From assembly GCA_030148325.1 (NCBI GenBank), contig JASBTR010000115.1, positions 1 to 52,149 on the forward strand: 52,149 nucleotides of DNA. The letters are read 5' to 3'. This DNA is from Gammaproteobacteria bacterium (GTDB lineage: Bacteria > Pseudomonadota > Gammaproteobacteria > UBA6429 > Thiohalophilaceae). The translations under genes and the position numbers were made by a program. Numbering within the stretch: the stretch's first letter is position 1; every line of letters begins with the position of its first letter. The notes beneath the pieces were generated by a model that saw only the letters and a list, made by a program, of their open reading frames with translations, did not search any database and had not been told where the DNA came from. This document shows positions 39,643-48,340 of the stretch, one piece after another.

Positions 39643-40366
39643 AACCATTTTGCGCCGATCCGGCGCTTATTCTTTCCATGGTCGATTCAATCCAGTTCTC
39701 CGCATCGGCGAGAATGTCTTCTGGCTTGCGGTTGTTGCTCGGGATCTGCGGGCCAATAACGACCTGAATGGTGCCCGGTTTTTTCAGGAACTGGCCGCGA
39801 GGCCAGAATTCCCCGGCATTATGGGCAACCGGCACCACCGGGTAACCACTTTGTGCGGCAAGGATGGCGCCGCCGATGCGATAGCGTCTCCTGCTGCCGG
39901 CGGCGACACGGGTGCCTTCAGGAAAAATCGTTACCCAGATACCCTGCTGCAGGCGCGCCGTACCTTTTTTCACCAGCTGTTTTATGGCCGCGCGCCCTGC
40001 GCTGCGATCAATGGCAACCGGCCGCGTTGCCGCCAGGCCCCAGCCAAAAAACGGTATCCACAGTAATTCGCGTTTAATGACAAAGGCCATGGCGGGGAAA
40101 ATCATCTGTAGCGCAAAGGTTTCCCAGGTGGACTGATGCTTGCTGAAAATGATGCTGGTCTGATCGGGAATATTTTCCTGACCCGTGACCTGATAGCGAA
40201 GGCCGCAGATGTGCTTCAGCGCGAACAGGTTAATGGCCGGGTAGAGGCGCACCACGTGCTTGACCCAGAGGTAAGGCAGGGGAGAAAGAATAACCAGCAA
40301 AATAGCGATCAACATGGTTGAGCCGATCATGATCAGGCTGAAAATCAGGGAACGAATGGATAACAT
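39641..40366 (-). CDS. plsC: 1-acyl-sn-glycerol-3-phosphate acyltransferase
   Basis: This 241-residue membrane enzyme makes phosphatidate from lysophosphatidate. The acyltransferase motif is KHQSTWETFALQ, an H-x4-E variant of the HX4D box known in this subgroup. FPEGTR and VPVAHNAGEFWPR are the later motifs. An N-terminal span lies at residues 8-30. Its start shares TGATG with gmhB. The stop lies in the hairpin at 39642. Confidence 0.92.
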   Translation of the reverse strand: MLSIRSLIFSLIMIGSTMLIAILLVILSPLPYLWVKHVVRLYPAINLFALKHICGLRYQVTGQENIPDQTSIIFSKHQSTWETFALQMIFPAMAFVIKRELLWIPFFGWGLAATRPVAIDRSAGRAAIKQLVKKGTARLQQGIWVTIFPEGTRVAAGSRRRYRIGGAILAAQSGYPVVPVAHNAGEFWPRGQFLKKPGTIQVVIGPQIPSNNRKPEDILADAENWIESTMERISAGSAQNG

Positions 40367-40908
40367 CAGGATTCCGGGCTTAAAAAATTATCTACAAAAC
40401 TGGAAAGACAGGCATAGACCGGGACACCGTCCAGCCCCTGGTCTCGAGCCAGGGTACGTTCTCCCTTGCCGGTTTTCACCAGTACCGGCCGGGCGCCAAC
40501 AGCGCGGGCGGCTTCAATATCAGCGGGGCTATCGCCTACAAAGGTGACATCTTTCAGATCCGTATCAAAATGCCGGGCAATCTGTTGCAACAGGCCCGGC
40601 CGGGGTTTTCGGCAGGCACAATTTTCATCGGGATGATGTGGGCACCAGGCAATGTGATCAATATGTCCGCCCCGCTGGGCCAACATCTGTGACAGTTTCT
40701 CATGCATGGCAGCCAGGGTGTTTTCGTCATAATAACCACGGCCAATGCCGGACTGGTTAGTGGCTACCGCAACAGCATAACCGGCCCGGTTAAGACGGGC
40801 GATGGCGTCCAGGCTATCCGGGTAAGGTAAGAACTCATCAACCGACTTGATATAATCGTCCGAATCCTGATTGATGACGCCGTCACGGTCAAGGATAACC
40901 AGTTTCAT
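40366..40908 (-). CDS. gmhB: Heptose 1,7-bisphosphate 7-phosphatase
   Basis: This 180-residue HAD phosphatase of ADP-heptose synthesis (LPS inner core) has LDRDGVINQD as motif I and ATNQSGIGRG as motif II. The zinc loop with cysteines is CPHHPDENCACRKP, and FVGDSPADIEAARAVGA is the terminal motif. The gene lies in the glyQS-gmhB-plsC order common in gammaproteobacteria. It follows the mazG-like gene by 18 bp. Confidence 0.95.
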   Translation of the reverse strand: MKLVILDRDGVINQDSDDYIKSVDEFLPYPDSLDAIARLNRAGYAVAVATNQSGIGRGYYDENTLAAMHEKLSQMLAQRGGHIDHIAWCPHHPDENCACRKPRPGLLQQIARHFDTDLKDVTFVGDSPADIEAARAVGARPVLVKTGKGERTLARDQGLDGVPVYACLSSFVDNFLSPES

Positions 40909-40926
40909 GCTTGCGTACAGAAACCG

Positions 40927-41256
40927 TTAGTCGCGAAATTCGGACACGCGGATTTTTCCGTTAACCATGCGTGACTCGCGCTGCATGATTTTTTCCATCT
41001 TGGCCCAGAAGGCGTCATTGAGATCAAAGTCAGCGGCAATGGCGGTGCCCATTAAAAGAATAAATAAATCGGCGACTTCCTCAGCCAGCTGTTCCCGGCT
41101 CCTGCCCTTGGTGACACAGGCGGAAATCTCGCCCAGCTCTTCCGCCATCAGGGAGATGCGGTAAGTCAGTTCCTCGCCACCGGTATTTTTGAAATCATGC
41201 TTGTCATGAAAGGCCTGCACAGCGGCCAGCATTTCGTGATAGGAGTCTTTGTTCAT
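40927..41256 (-). CDS. MazG-like NTP pyrophosphohydrolase
   Basis: This 109-residue all-alpha nucleotide pyrophosphohydrolase has acidic metal-binding motifs LMAEELGEISACVTKG and LAEEVADLFILLMG, the EExxE plus ExxD pattern of MazG and related dUTPase-like folds. It probably hydrolyses a non-canonical NTP. The specific substrate cannot be read from sequence. It precedes gmhB by 18 bp in the same strand run. Confidence 0.85.
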   Translation of the reverse strand: MNKDSYHEMLAAVQAFHDKHDFKNTGGEELTYRISLMAEELGEISACVTKGRSREQLAEEVADLFILLMGTAIAADFDLNDAFWAKMEKIMQRESRMVNGKIRVSEFRD

Positions 41257-41289
41257 GTGTAACTGTCCACCATAATAATTAAAGATATT

Positions 41290-41451
41290 TAATCTCTACG
41301 TGTTTAATTCCCCACAGCTTGCTGTGATTAATATTAACCGCCAGGACGCCAAGATTTAGCCAAACAATTCCTGGCGTCCTTTGCGTCCTGGCGGTTCAGA
41401 TTGTTCCTTTGACTAATACCCCATAGCTTGCTGCGGGGTTGTTTATTTTTC
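41290..41451 (+). repeat. Composite inverted-repeat element, copy B
   Basis: The left flank has AATCTCTACG and a CACAGCTTGCTGTG palindrome. The core hairpin (41335-41397) has TTAACCGCCAGGACGCC as its left arm and GGCGTCCTTTGCGTCCTGGC in its right arm. The right flank has TAATACCCCATAGCTTGCTG. Compared with copy A, one unit of about 9 bp (GACGCAAAG type) is missing from the left arm. It lies between glyS and the mazG-like gene, on the same strand, so it interrupts that operon. Confidence 0.85.
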
Positions 41452-41468
41452 AATGAACAGGAAAAATT

Positions 41469-41495
41469 CTCTGCGTCTCCGCGCCTTTGCGTTAA
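41469..41495. repeat. Solo arm of the GCAGAGGACGC repeat family
   Basis: CTCTGCGTCTCCGCGCCTTT followed by GCGTTAA matches one arm of the outer inverted repeats at 2407-2562 and 29038-29198, but no partner arm is nearby. It directly follows copy B. It is probably a decayed element. Confidence 0.65.
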
Positions 41496-41534
41496 TAGAT
41501 CTGTAATCAAAAAGAGGAAACCCATGAGAAGAAT

Positions 41535-43607
41535 TTAATTTTGCAAACGTGAAATATCCGCAACCTGCATAAACAGGCTATGAAGCCGGTTTAGCAGGGC
41601 AATACGATTATTGCGTAGCTTTTCGTCCTCCGCCATGACCATTACCTTATCAAAGAAACTGTCAACTGGATCGCGAAGCTGCGCCAGTTGTGCCAGCGCC
41701 AGTTCATAGTTATTTTCCGCTAATAATTTTGTTACCTCAGTATTTAAACCGTTGAGTGTTTTAAATAGCGCGGTTTCCTGTGCTTCGATAAACAGGCCCT
41801 GATCGATAATCTGTGGCAGCTTGCCGTCAACTTTTTTCAGGATATTGCCAATGCGTTTGTTGGCGGCAGCGAGGCTTTCGGCTTCGGGCAGATCACGGAA
41901 ACGACTGACGGCCTGAATTCGCTGATCAATATCCAGAGGGCAACTCGGCCGTATACCGGTGACCGCTTCAAGTACATCGGCCTTGATGTTTTTATCCTGA
42001 TAGTAGGCCGGCAGACGATCGAGAACGAAAGCCAGAACCTGATCAATAGCGGCGGAGGCCTTGATCTCAGTATTGAACTGTTTTGCGGCAGTCTCAAGCA
42101 GAGGCCGTAGATCCAGATCCAGTTTCTTCTCGATCAGGATGCGCAACACACCCAAAGCCGCTCGGCGCAGGGCGTAAGGATCCCTGTCACCGGTAGGAAT
42201 TTGGCCGATGGCGAAAATGCCCATCAGGGTGTCAATGCGATCGGCAATGGCCAATGCCTGGGCGGTGGGGGTCTGGGGCAGGGAGTCACCGGCGAAGCGC
42301 GGCCGGTAGTAATCATCTAGCGCCTCGGCCACTTCCTCGGGTTCCCTGTCATGCTGGGCATAGTAGCGGCCCATGATGCCCTGCAGGCTGGGAAACTCGC
42401 CGACCATTTCAGTCATGAGATCACATTTACAAAGTTCGGCGGTACGCACAGCCAGTGTTTTGTCGGCCTTAAAGGCGTCGGTAATCCAGTCTGTTAGTTG
42501 CATGATGCGCCGGGTTTTGTCGAACATGCTGCCCAGGCGTTTCTGAAAGACTACGGACTTGAGTGATTCAAGTCGGGCCTCCAGGCGCTGTTTACGATCC
42601 TGATTCCAGAAAAATTCCGCATCGGCAAAACGCGGGCGAATGACGCGTTCGTTACCTTCACGCACCTTGTCCACGTCGCGGCTTTCAATGTTACTGATGG
42701 TAATAAAGTGCGGTAGTAGTTTTCCCGCTGTATCAAACAGGTGAAAATATTTCTGGTTGGTGGCCATGGTGGAAATCAGCGCTTCACTGGGCACCTCGAG
42801 AAAGCGTGCTTCAAAATTACCGGCCACTGCGACCGGCCATTCAACCATGGCGGTAACTTCATCCAGCAAATCATCGTTGATTACCGCTGTACCGTTAAGG
42901 CGCAGGGCTTCCTTTTCAACCTGGGCGCGCACGCTCTGGCGGCGGCGATCGAACGCGGCAATCACTTTGCCCGTGGTTTCCAGCAGCATTTCGTAATCTG
43001 CTGGGGCCGGAATGGAAATAGCCTGCGGGTGGTGGAAGCGGTGCCCGTAAGTGTCTCGTCCGGCGCGGATTCCGAGTACCGCTGCCTTGATAATGGTGTC
43101 GCCAAACAGCAATACCACCCAGTGCACGGGACGAACGAACTGGGTATCCAGATCGCCCCAGCGCATACGCCGGGGAATGGGGAGTTTGTCCAGCGCTTCG
43201 TTGATGATTGCGGGGACGAGTGATTCAGTGGTTTGGCCTTTTTGCTCGCTGCGAAAAATCAGCCAGGCGCCTTTATCGGTTTCCTGCGTCTGCAGATCTT
43301 CAACCGCCACGCCACAGGAACGAGCAAAGCCTTCGGCCGCCTTTGTTGGACAGCCCTCTTCATTATAAGCGGCCTGTAACGCAGGGCCCCTGCGTTCGAT
43401 ATTTTTATCAGGCTGGCGCTCGGCAAGATCATGGATTAGCAGTGCCAGGCGACGGGGGCTGGCAAAATTTTCGATACCGGAGAAGGAAAGCCCGGCCTTT
43501 TCCAGCCCGCTTTTGACGCCGGCAAGAAAGCTGGCTGAAAGCCTGTTCAGGGCTTTGGGTGGCAGTTCTTCGGTGCCGATTTCAATTAATAGATCACGCT
43601 GACTCAT
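41535..43607 (-). CDS. glyS: Glycyl-tRNA synthetase beta subunit
   Basis: This 690-residue subunit of the alpha2beta2 bacterial GlyRS binds tRNA. It begins [20 protein letters not shown] and has the family segments [16 protein letters not shown], an HD-like core and a C-terminal helical domain ([18 protein letters not shown]). The start overlaps the glyQ stop by 4 bp, as expected for the glyQS pair. Confidence 0.97.
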   Translation of the reverse strand: MSQRDLLIEIGTEELPPKALNRLSASFLAGVKSGLEKAGLSFSGIENFASPRRLALLIHDLAERQPDKNIERRGPALQAAYNEEGCPTKAAEGFARSCGVAVEDLQTQETDKGAWLIFRSEQKGQTTESLVPAIINEALDKLPIPRRMRWGDLDTQFVRPVHWVVLLFGDTIIKAAVLGIRAGRDTYGHRFHHPQAISIPAPADYEMLLETTGKVIAAFDRRRQSVRAQVEKEALRLNGTAVINDDLLDEVTAMVEWPVAVAGNFEARFLEVPSEALISTMATNQKYFHLFDTAGKLLPHFITISNIESRDVDKVREGNERVIRPRFADAEFFWNQDRKQRLEARLESLKSVVFQKRLGSMFDKTRRIMQLTDWITDAFKADKTLAVRTAELCKCDLMTEMVGEFPSLQGIMGRYYAQHDREPEEVAEALDDYYRPRFAGDSLPQTPTAQALAIADRIDTLMGIFAIGQIPTGDRDPYALRRAALGVLRILIEKKLDLDLRPLLETAAKQFNTEIKASAAIDQVLAFVLDRLPAYYQDKNIKADVLEAVTGIRPSCPLDIDQRIQAVSRFRDLPEAESLAAANKRIGNILKKVDGKLPQIIDQGLFIEAQETALFKTLNGLNTEVTKLLAENNYELALAQLAQLRDPVDSFFDKVMVMAEDEKLRNNRIALLNRLHSLFMQVADISRLQN

Positions 43608-44572
43608 GCCCCTGCCCCCCCGATACCGGAATTTGATCCAGAATCATGATTGCAAAGGGGGAAGCCCAGCTCCTCACGGGTGGCATAATAGGTTTCCGCC
43701 ACGGCGCGGGACAGGTTACGCACGCGCAGAATATAGCGCTGGCGTTCGGTCACGGAAATGGCATGGCGCGCATCGAGCAAATTAAAAGTATGCGAGGCCT
43801 GCAACACCTGTTCATAGGCCGGCAGGGCCAGGTTAGCCTCGATCAGTTGCCGGCTCTGCGCTTCACAGTGATCAAATTGTTTGAACAGGAAATCCACGTC
43901 GGCCAGTTCGAAATTATAGGTGGACTGCTCCACTTCATTCTGGTGAAACACGTCGCCGTAGGTCACGGTGCCCTGCGGGCCGCGGGTCCAGACCAGGTCG
44001 AATACGCTTTTTACGCCCTGAAGGTACATGGCGATACGTTCCAGTCCGTAGGTGATCTCACCCAGCACCGGCAGGCAGTCCAGGCCACCCACCTGCTGGA
44101 AATAGGTAAACTGGGTCACTTCCATGCCGTTGAGCCAGATTTCCCAGCCCAGCCCCCAGGCGCCCAATGTGGGGGACTCCCAGTTGTCTTCGACGAAACG
44201 AATATCATGCACCAGCGGATCTAGGCCCAGCATTTTCAGGGATTCAAGATAGCGATCCTGAATGTCCAGCGGCGAGGGTTTCAGCACGACCTGAAACTGA
44301 TAGTAATGCTGCAGGCGGTTGGGATTTTCGCCATAGCGGCCATCGGCAGGTCGGCGCGAGGGTTGCACATAGGCGGCATTCCAGGGTTCCGGGCCGATGG
44401 CGCGGATATAGGTAGCGGGATGGAACGTGCCTGCGCCCATTTCCATATCGTAAGGCTGCATGATCACGCAGCCCTGTTTCGCCCAGTAGTGTTGCAGGGC
44501 TAAAATCAGACCCTGAAAGGTGCTCGGATCGGGTGCAAAACTAGCGTTCTGCGTGGATGTGTTGGCAGCCAA
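43604..44572 (-). CDS. glyQ: Glycyl-tRNA synthetase alpha subunit
   Basis: This 322-residue class II aminoacyl-tRNA synthetase subunit has the catalytic core. [18 protein letters not shown] opens the conserved domain. Motifs such as [16 protein letters not shown] and [12 protein letters not shown] are typical. It ends in a short Gly/Ser tail (NSGIGGAGA). It is the first gene of the minus-strand run to plsC and is divergent from the unknown gene at 44805. Confidence 0.97.
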   Translation of the reverse strand: MAANTSTQNASFAPDPSTFQGLILALQHYWAKQGCVIMQPYDMEMGAGTFHPATYIRAIGPEPWNAAYVQPSRRPADGRYGENPNRLQHYYQFQVVLKPSPLDIQDRYLESLKMLGLDPLVHDIRFVEDNWESPTLGAWGLGWEIWLNGMEVTQFTYFQQVGGLDCLPVLGEITYGLERIAMYLQGVKSVFDLVWTRGPQGTVTYGDVFHQNEVEQSTYNFELADVDFLFKQFDHCEAQSRQLIEANLALPAYEQVLQASHTFNLLDARHAISVTERQRYILRVRNLSRAVAETYYATREELGFPLCNHDSGSNSGIGGAGA

Positions 44573-44804
44573 AAGCGTATCCCTGAAAATGTGTCTTTAT
44601 TTTTGAATAGGTGTTCTTACAAAGTCGCCCATTATAGCCGCTGCCGCCGCCCGTGGCTAAACGAGATTATTTGAATGAGTCCCTGCCCTGGCGGGTCTGG
44701 TTCTTGCAGGTTTTAACAAGAAGGCGGGCGCGGGCGAAAAAAGCTGGAAGAGTGTCAATTTCCCGCCATATATAGCATGTGATATGAAACAAGTGAGGCA
44801 GAGC

Positions 44805-45380
44805 ATGGCTGGAGTTCTGATTTCCGGGAGCAAGGTTGCAGACTGGCAAAAACTGGTCAGTGAGGCGGAGGTCGAGCTGGGTGTGCGGCTGGATGAGGAC
44901 ATGGAAAGCTATCTGGTATTTACCCTGATGCGCTATACCCGGCGTCCGGATATGGCATCACGGGTAATGGCGCTGGATTACCTGGCGGCCATGCAGAATG
45001 CCGGCAGCGCCGGCCAGCAGCAGATGCGAGATGTTGCCGATCAATGCCTGCTTCTGACCGGGTTGTTCCCCGCCCGCGCCCGCCGTCGCCGGGTCAGCGT
45101 CACCTATTATGTGAATCTTGGCCGCAGCGCCTACCGGCATCTGGCGGAAAATCTGGCGAGTATGACCCTGCTCTACACGCGCATGGCCCAGCAATTTGTA
45201 CAGGTCATGGATACCCTGCATACCATTCGTCAGATGGGCGAAGGGGATCTGCAGCTGGATCCGCTGGAAGCCTTCGCCCTCTGGCAGCAGACCGGTAGTC
45301 GAGCGGCGCATGCTCAGCTTGGCCGGGTCACTCAGGCCATACCGGTTGCCAGCAACCCGCAGTCTAAAAAAGGACACTGA
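44805..45380 (+). CDS. Conserved-looking protein of unknown function
   Basis: The product has 191 residues from the Met at 44805 (MAGVLISGSKVADWQKLVSE), which has GAGG 6 bp upstream. An ORF start at 44784 lacks a ribosome site. It is mostly helical, acidic and neutral, with an Arg-rich patch PARARRRRVSV near residue 105. There is no signal peptide, membrane span or recognised domain. It is divergent from glyQ, and the next unknown gene follows with its own promoter. No function is proposed. Confidence 0.7.
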   Translation: MAGVLISGSKVADWQKLVSEAEVELGVRLDEDMESYLVFTLMRYTRRPDMASRVMALDYLAAMQNAGSAGQQQMRDVADQCLLLTGLFPARARRRRVSVTYYVNLGRSAYRHLAENLASMTLLYTRMAQQFVQVMDTLHTIRQMGEGDLQLDPLEAFALWQQTGSRAAHAQLGRVTQAIPVASNPQSKKGH

Positions 45381-45409
45381 TGTCTGGTGACAGGCAGGGG
45401 CAGTATTCT

Positions 45410-45437
45410 GTTACACCCCGCCATATTTGAGTATAAT
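45410..45437 (+). promoter_or_regulatory. Sigma-70-like promoter before the gene at 45467
   Basis: A perfect -10 TATAAT (45432-45437) has a 4/6 -35 match GTTACA (45410-45415) 16 bp upstream. It is placed about 25-30 bp before the start codon of the next gene. Confidence 0.55.
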
Positions 45438-45466
45438 GCTCAACTTTTAGGCGAAGGAGCATGACA

Positions 45467-45793
45467 GTGAGTGAAGGTATCCAGCTATCCGATGAGCTAA
45501 TTTCAAATATATTCAGGGCGATTGTCGAGCACGATTCGGCGGTTGAACAGGACATGATGCTGGGGCTGCAATACCTGTCCGCCATCACCGGCTATCTGTC
45601 TGCGGGTTTTCCCGGCGCCGATCATGAACGTGACGAGCTATTGAACCAGCTTGCCGCCTTCACCCGACATGTCTGTGAGGAACAGGCGGCCTCTCGCCGG
45701 CAGCCCCCCCAGCAGGCGCCGCAGGAAGCGGTACCCCAGGGCCGCAGTATTGAAACCGATGATCCGGCTATGGGAATCTGGATACCGGAATAG
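45467..45793 (+). CDS. Small unknown protein
   Basis: The product has 108 residues from GTG 45467, which has AAGGAG at the ideal 7 bp spacing. The ATG at 45461 is only 1 bp from that site. The N-terminal two thirds is helical (LSDELISNIFRAIVEHDSAVEQ, then LLNQLAAFTRHVCEE). The end is Pro/Gln-rich with an acidic tail, TDDPAMGIWIPE. There are no signal or membrane segments. The family is not recognised. Confidence 0.65.
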   Translation: MSEGIQLSDELISNIFRAIVEHDSAVEQDMMLGLQYLSAITGYLSAGFPGADHERDELLNQLAAFTRHVCEEQAASRRQPPQQAPQEAVPQGRSIETDDPAMGIWIPE

Positions 45794-46222
45794 CGGTTGG
45801 CAAAGGCAAACGGTGCTCTGCTGGGCGCCGTTTGTGTAAAAGACCTTGCTGAGGGGCATGGTTTGGAATAACCTACTAATATTGTAACTATGACCAAGGG
45901 CTTATTGATTAAATAGAAAAGGATTCATAAAGTAGCCATGCATTAGGCGATTTCAGGTTATGCCGGTTTTACGTTATGCATGGAATCATAGAACAGGATT
46001 TGTACTAAATACTAATAAATACCAGGTCCTCCCGGGTTTTGGCTGCGGGATTTTCGTTAGTTAATTAAATAAAAAATAATACACCTACGCCTTCAGTGCG
46101 ATGGGCACCTTTACCAGTTGTTCTTTTGTTGTGGATTGTTTTCAGAACCCTGTGGGTTTGTGCACGTTCTGAGATTTAAATATATCTGCGTAATGTTACA
46201 AACAAAATAAAGGGGGCAAGAT
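45794..46222. other. 429-bp gap without a recognisable gene
   Basis: The gap holds a weak hairpin, CAAACGG ... CCGTTTG (45807-45834), just after the preceding gene, without a T-run; it may act as a terminator. An 8-bp inverted repeat CCATGCAT / ATGCATGG lies at 45936-45983, 32 bp apart. The rest is AT-rich. GGGGGC precedes the next ATG. The promoter for the secreted-protein cluster is probably here, but I see no convincing one. Confidence 0.6.
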
Positions 46223-46552
46223 ATGAAAGGGACTATTTCAGGCGTTCTGGTAATTTTTCTATGTATGTCTGCACAGAGCCTAATTGCGGAAACGGAAGAA
46301 GAAGAAATGGCCAGGATGCAGAAACAGCTTAATCAGGGCGTAATGAATCAGCCATTTCTGGCTGAACAGCCTGAAAAAGTTGATGCCTATATTAAAGAAT
46401 CCTTGAAGAAGAATATAAAGCCACCTGAATATCAGGGCAGGCACTGGCGCAGGGGCTACACCTGCCGAGATCTATTGCGCTATTCATGGCACGAATATCG
46501 GAACTGTCGCTATTACCATCGCTACTATGGGCGTTATTACCCCTATCATTAA
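46223..46552 (+). CDS. Small secreted protein, ETEEEEM N-terminus, Tyr/His-rich tail
   Basis: The 109-residue protein has a signal peptide cleaved after residue 22 (MSAQSLIA). The mature protein begins ETEEEEMARMQKQLNQG, nearly the same as in the protein at 47413. The C-terminus is rich in Tyr, His and Arg with two Cys (YTCRDLLRY, NCRYYHRYYGRYYPYH). The family is not recognised. It is the first of three closely spaced genes around a TraT-like lipoprotein and has an AAAGGGGG ribosome site. Confidence 0.75.
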   Translation: MKGTISGVLVIFLCMSAQSLIAETEEEEMARMQKQLNQGVMNQPFLAEQPEKVDAYIKESLKKNIKPPEYQGRHWRRGYTCRDLLRYSWHEYRNCRYYHRYYGRYYPYH

Positions 46553-46608
46553 TCTTAATTTTCTAAAGCACGCAATATTTTTACCAAAAAACTAAGGGAG
46601 AAGGAAAA

Positions 46609-47370
46609 ATGGCACATCATGTAAGAATTTTGGGTCTGATTTCTATAGTTAGCTGTATCTTGTTTCTGACGGGGTGTGCGGCGGTAAACACCTCGGTGGC
46701 AAAAAGAAGCCTGGATGTTCAAACAAAAGTCAGCACTGCTGTATTTGTGGATCCGGTGAAGAAAAAATATCGTACGGTTTATGTTGATGTGCGAAGCAGT
46801 GTGATGGAGTTTGATCGTAAATCATTCTGGAAGGCCATGCGAGCATCATTTGCCGGGAATGAAAATGGTTATCGAATTACGGATGATCCAGATGCGGCCC
46901 AATATCATTTGAGTGTTTATGTCAGAACGCTCGAAAAAGCGAGTCCGACAGCGGCTGAAGTTGCACTTAAACAGGGCTATCAGAGTGATCGTGCCGCCGG
47001 AGCAACTGCCGGTGCGGTAGTCGGTGCGGATCAGACTAAATCCTGGACTGGTGCGACAGTCGGGGGTTTGCTGGGCGCCCTGGGTACAACGGCAGCAAAT
47101 GCCTTTGTTCAGGATGTGACCTACATGCTTATTGCCGATATCCAGATAAAAGAAAAAACACGCAAGGGTGTGTTCGTACGCAAGGACTCAAAAATCAGCA
47201 CAAAAATTTCAGACGCGGGATCGAGCACACAACGCGTATCAGAAGTTTCCAAGCACAAAGAATATCGGACCCGGGTTGTAACAACGGCAAATCAGGCCAA
47301 CCTGGAATTAGCGGATGCCCAGAGCACAATGTTCGACAAAACGGCCTATGCGATTTCGGGTTTTTTCTAA
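46609..47370 (+). CDS. TraT-like outer-membrane lipoprotein
   Basis: This 253-residue lipoprotein has the lipobox FLTGCAAVN. The family pattern is present: RTVYVDVRSS, a Gly-rich segment AAGATAGAVVGADQTKSW and GGLLGALGTTAANAFV, and the C-terminal QANLELADAQ. TraT is known as a plasmid surface-exclusion and complement-resistance protein. Here the gene is chromosomal with no tra genes near, so surface exclusion is not implied. It follows the secreted protein by 56 bp and precedes the next by 42 bp. AGGGAG lies upstream of the ATG. Confidence 0.88.
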   Translation: MAHHVRILGLISIVSCILFLTGCAAVNTSVAKRSLDVQTKVSTAVFVDPVKKKYRTVYVDVRSSVMEFDRKSFWKAMRASFAGNENGYRITDDPDAAQYHLSVYVRTLEKASPTAAEVALKQGYQSDRAAGATAGAVVGADQTKSWTGATVGGLLGALGTTAANAFVQDVTYMLIADIQIKEKTRKGVFVRKDSKISTKISDAGSSTQRVSEVSKHKEYRTRVVTTANQANLELADAQSTMFDKTAYAISGFF

Positions 47371-47412
47371 TTAACGTGTGAGCAGCTTGAAATATCCAGG
47401 GGGGAAGGAATA

Positions 47413-48063
47413 ATGAAATTTATTTTTCTGGTATACGGATTTTTGTTGCTTGGCCCGGTTTTGTCGCTGGCGGAAACCGAAGAAGAAGAAATGCAACGAA
47501 TGCAGGAACAGTTGAACAGCCAGCTTTTCGATACCGGGAATGAGCACAGGCAGCCACCGCCCCCGGTAAACGAGCCGCCGCCGTCTCCAGCAGTAAGCGA
47601 GCCAGTGGCTGAGTCCGAACCGGCAGCGCTGCCTGTCAGCCACTTTACAGGTTATAAACTCGTTGGCCTGCATGTGGGAATGAATGAGGCACAGGCGTTT
47701 GCCGCATTGAAAAGCGCGGGTTACAACTGCAATCTACAGGCGGCAAAGCAGGCCCAGGCCATGTTAGGACGGACGATATGTATTTATGCGTCTATGGCCT
47801 CACCTAAAGTCATCATGATGACCTTTATTAATGATGGTTTGCGGGATTTTGAAATGGAAGAAGAGTATAAAACCGGTTTTCCTGAAGAATTCTTTGCCAG
47901 AAAAAAAACGCATTTCCTGACAAAGTATGGCAAAGAGGCGCACTGTAAAACACAACGCAGGGGCGAAATATGCGAGGTGTTTGGCCATGGTTACCGAATC
48001 ATGTTGCGCTCAAAATACAGGGATGAAAAGGCATCAATTACACATAGTTTCTCGACCCTGTAG
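47413..48063 (+). CDS. Secreted protein sharing ETEEEEM N-terminus
   Basis: The 216-residue protein has a signal peptide of about 20 residues (GPVLSLA). The mature start ETEEEEMQRMQEQLNSQ matches that of the protein at 46223. Next is a Pro-rich linker (PPPPVNEPPPSPAVSEP) to about residue 75, then a domain of about 130 residues. That domain has several cysteines (YNCNLQ, TICIYA, AHCKTQ, EICEVF) and FTGYKLVGLHVGMNEAQAF at its beginning. The family is not recognised. GGAAGG lies before the ATG. The stop is 4 bp before repeat copy C. Confidence 0.75.
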   Translation: MKFIFLVYGFLLLGPVLSLAETEEEEMQRMQEQLNSQLFDTGNEHRQPPPPVNEPPPSPAVSEPVAESEPAALPVSHFTGYKLVGLHVGMNEAQAFAALKSAGYNCNLQAAKQAQAMLGRTICIYASMASPKVIMMTFINDGLRDFEMEEEYKTGFPEEFFARKKTHFLTKYGKEAHCKTQRRGEICEVFGHGYRIMLRSKYRDEKASITHSFSTL

Positions 48064-48067
48064 CACG

Positions 48068-48192
48068 CCTGCTGTGATTAATATTAACCGTCAGGACGCC
48101 AGGTTTTAGTCAAACAATTCCTGGCGTCCTGACGGTTCAGATTGTTCCTTCGACTAATACCCCGTAGCTTGCTGCGGGGCGGTTTATTTTTC
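48068..48192 (+). repeat. Composite inverted-repeat element, copy C
   Basis: This is a shortened member of the A/B family. The left flank is truncated at the stop of the previous gene (GCTGTGATTAATATTAACCG remains). The core arms are TTAACCGTCAGGACGCC and GGCGTCCTGACGGTT, without the GACGCAAAG unit in either arm. The right flank TAATACCCCGTAGCTTGCTG is intact. One change in the arms (CCG to CGT type) is matched in both. Confidence 0.85.
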
Positions 48193-48256
48193 AGCACCAA
48201 AAGCCTGCATAAAAGTAAGCATTCTCACATATAACATCCCTACAAAAAATATATTT

Positions 48257-48272
48257 TGTGACACCGTTCACG
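48257..48272. promoter_or_regulatory. CRP/Vfr-like binding site
   Basis: TGTGACACCGTTCACG matches the CRP consensus TGTGA-N6-TCACA at 9 of 10 defined positions. It lies about 70 bp before the first gene of the GTPase cluster. An overlapping perfect 6-bp inverted repeat CGTTCA-N9-TGAACG spans 48265-48285. A match of this quality can occur by chance. Confidence 0.45.
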
Positions 48273-48340
48273 TTTAGTTTGAACGCCTTTCAAGCTTGTG
48301 TTCATGGTTGCGACATAGTCTGCAAAGTTAAAACGCAACT

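Noticed and set aside
45936-45983. CCATGCAT ... ATGCATGG inverted repeat as an operator
   Set aside because: Eight-bp arms 32 bp apart are weak evidence; no other support.
46609-47370. Integrated plasmid or conjugative element because of traT
   Set aside because: No other transfer, replication or integrase genes are present; TraT homologues are also chromosomal.
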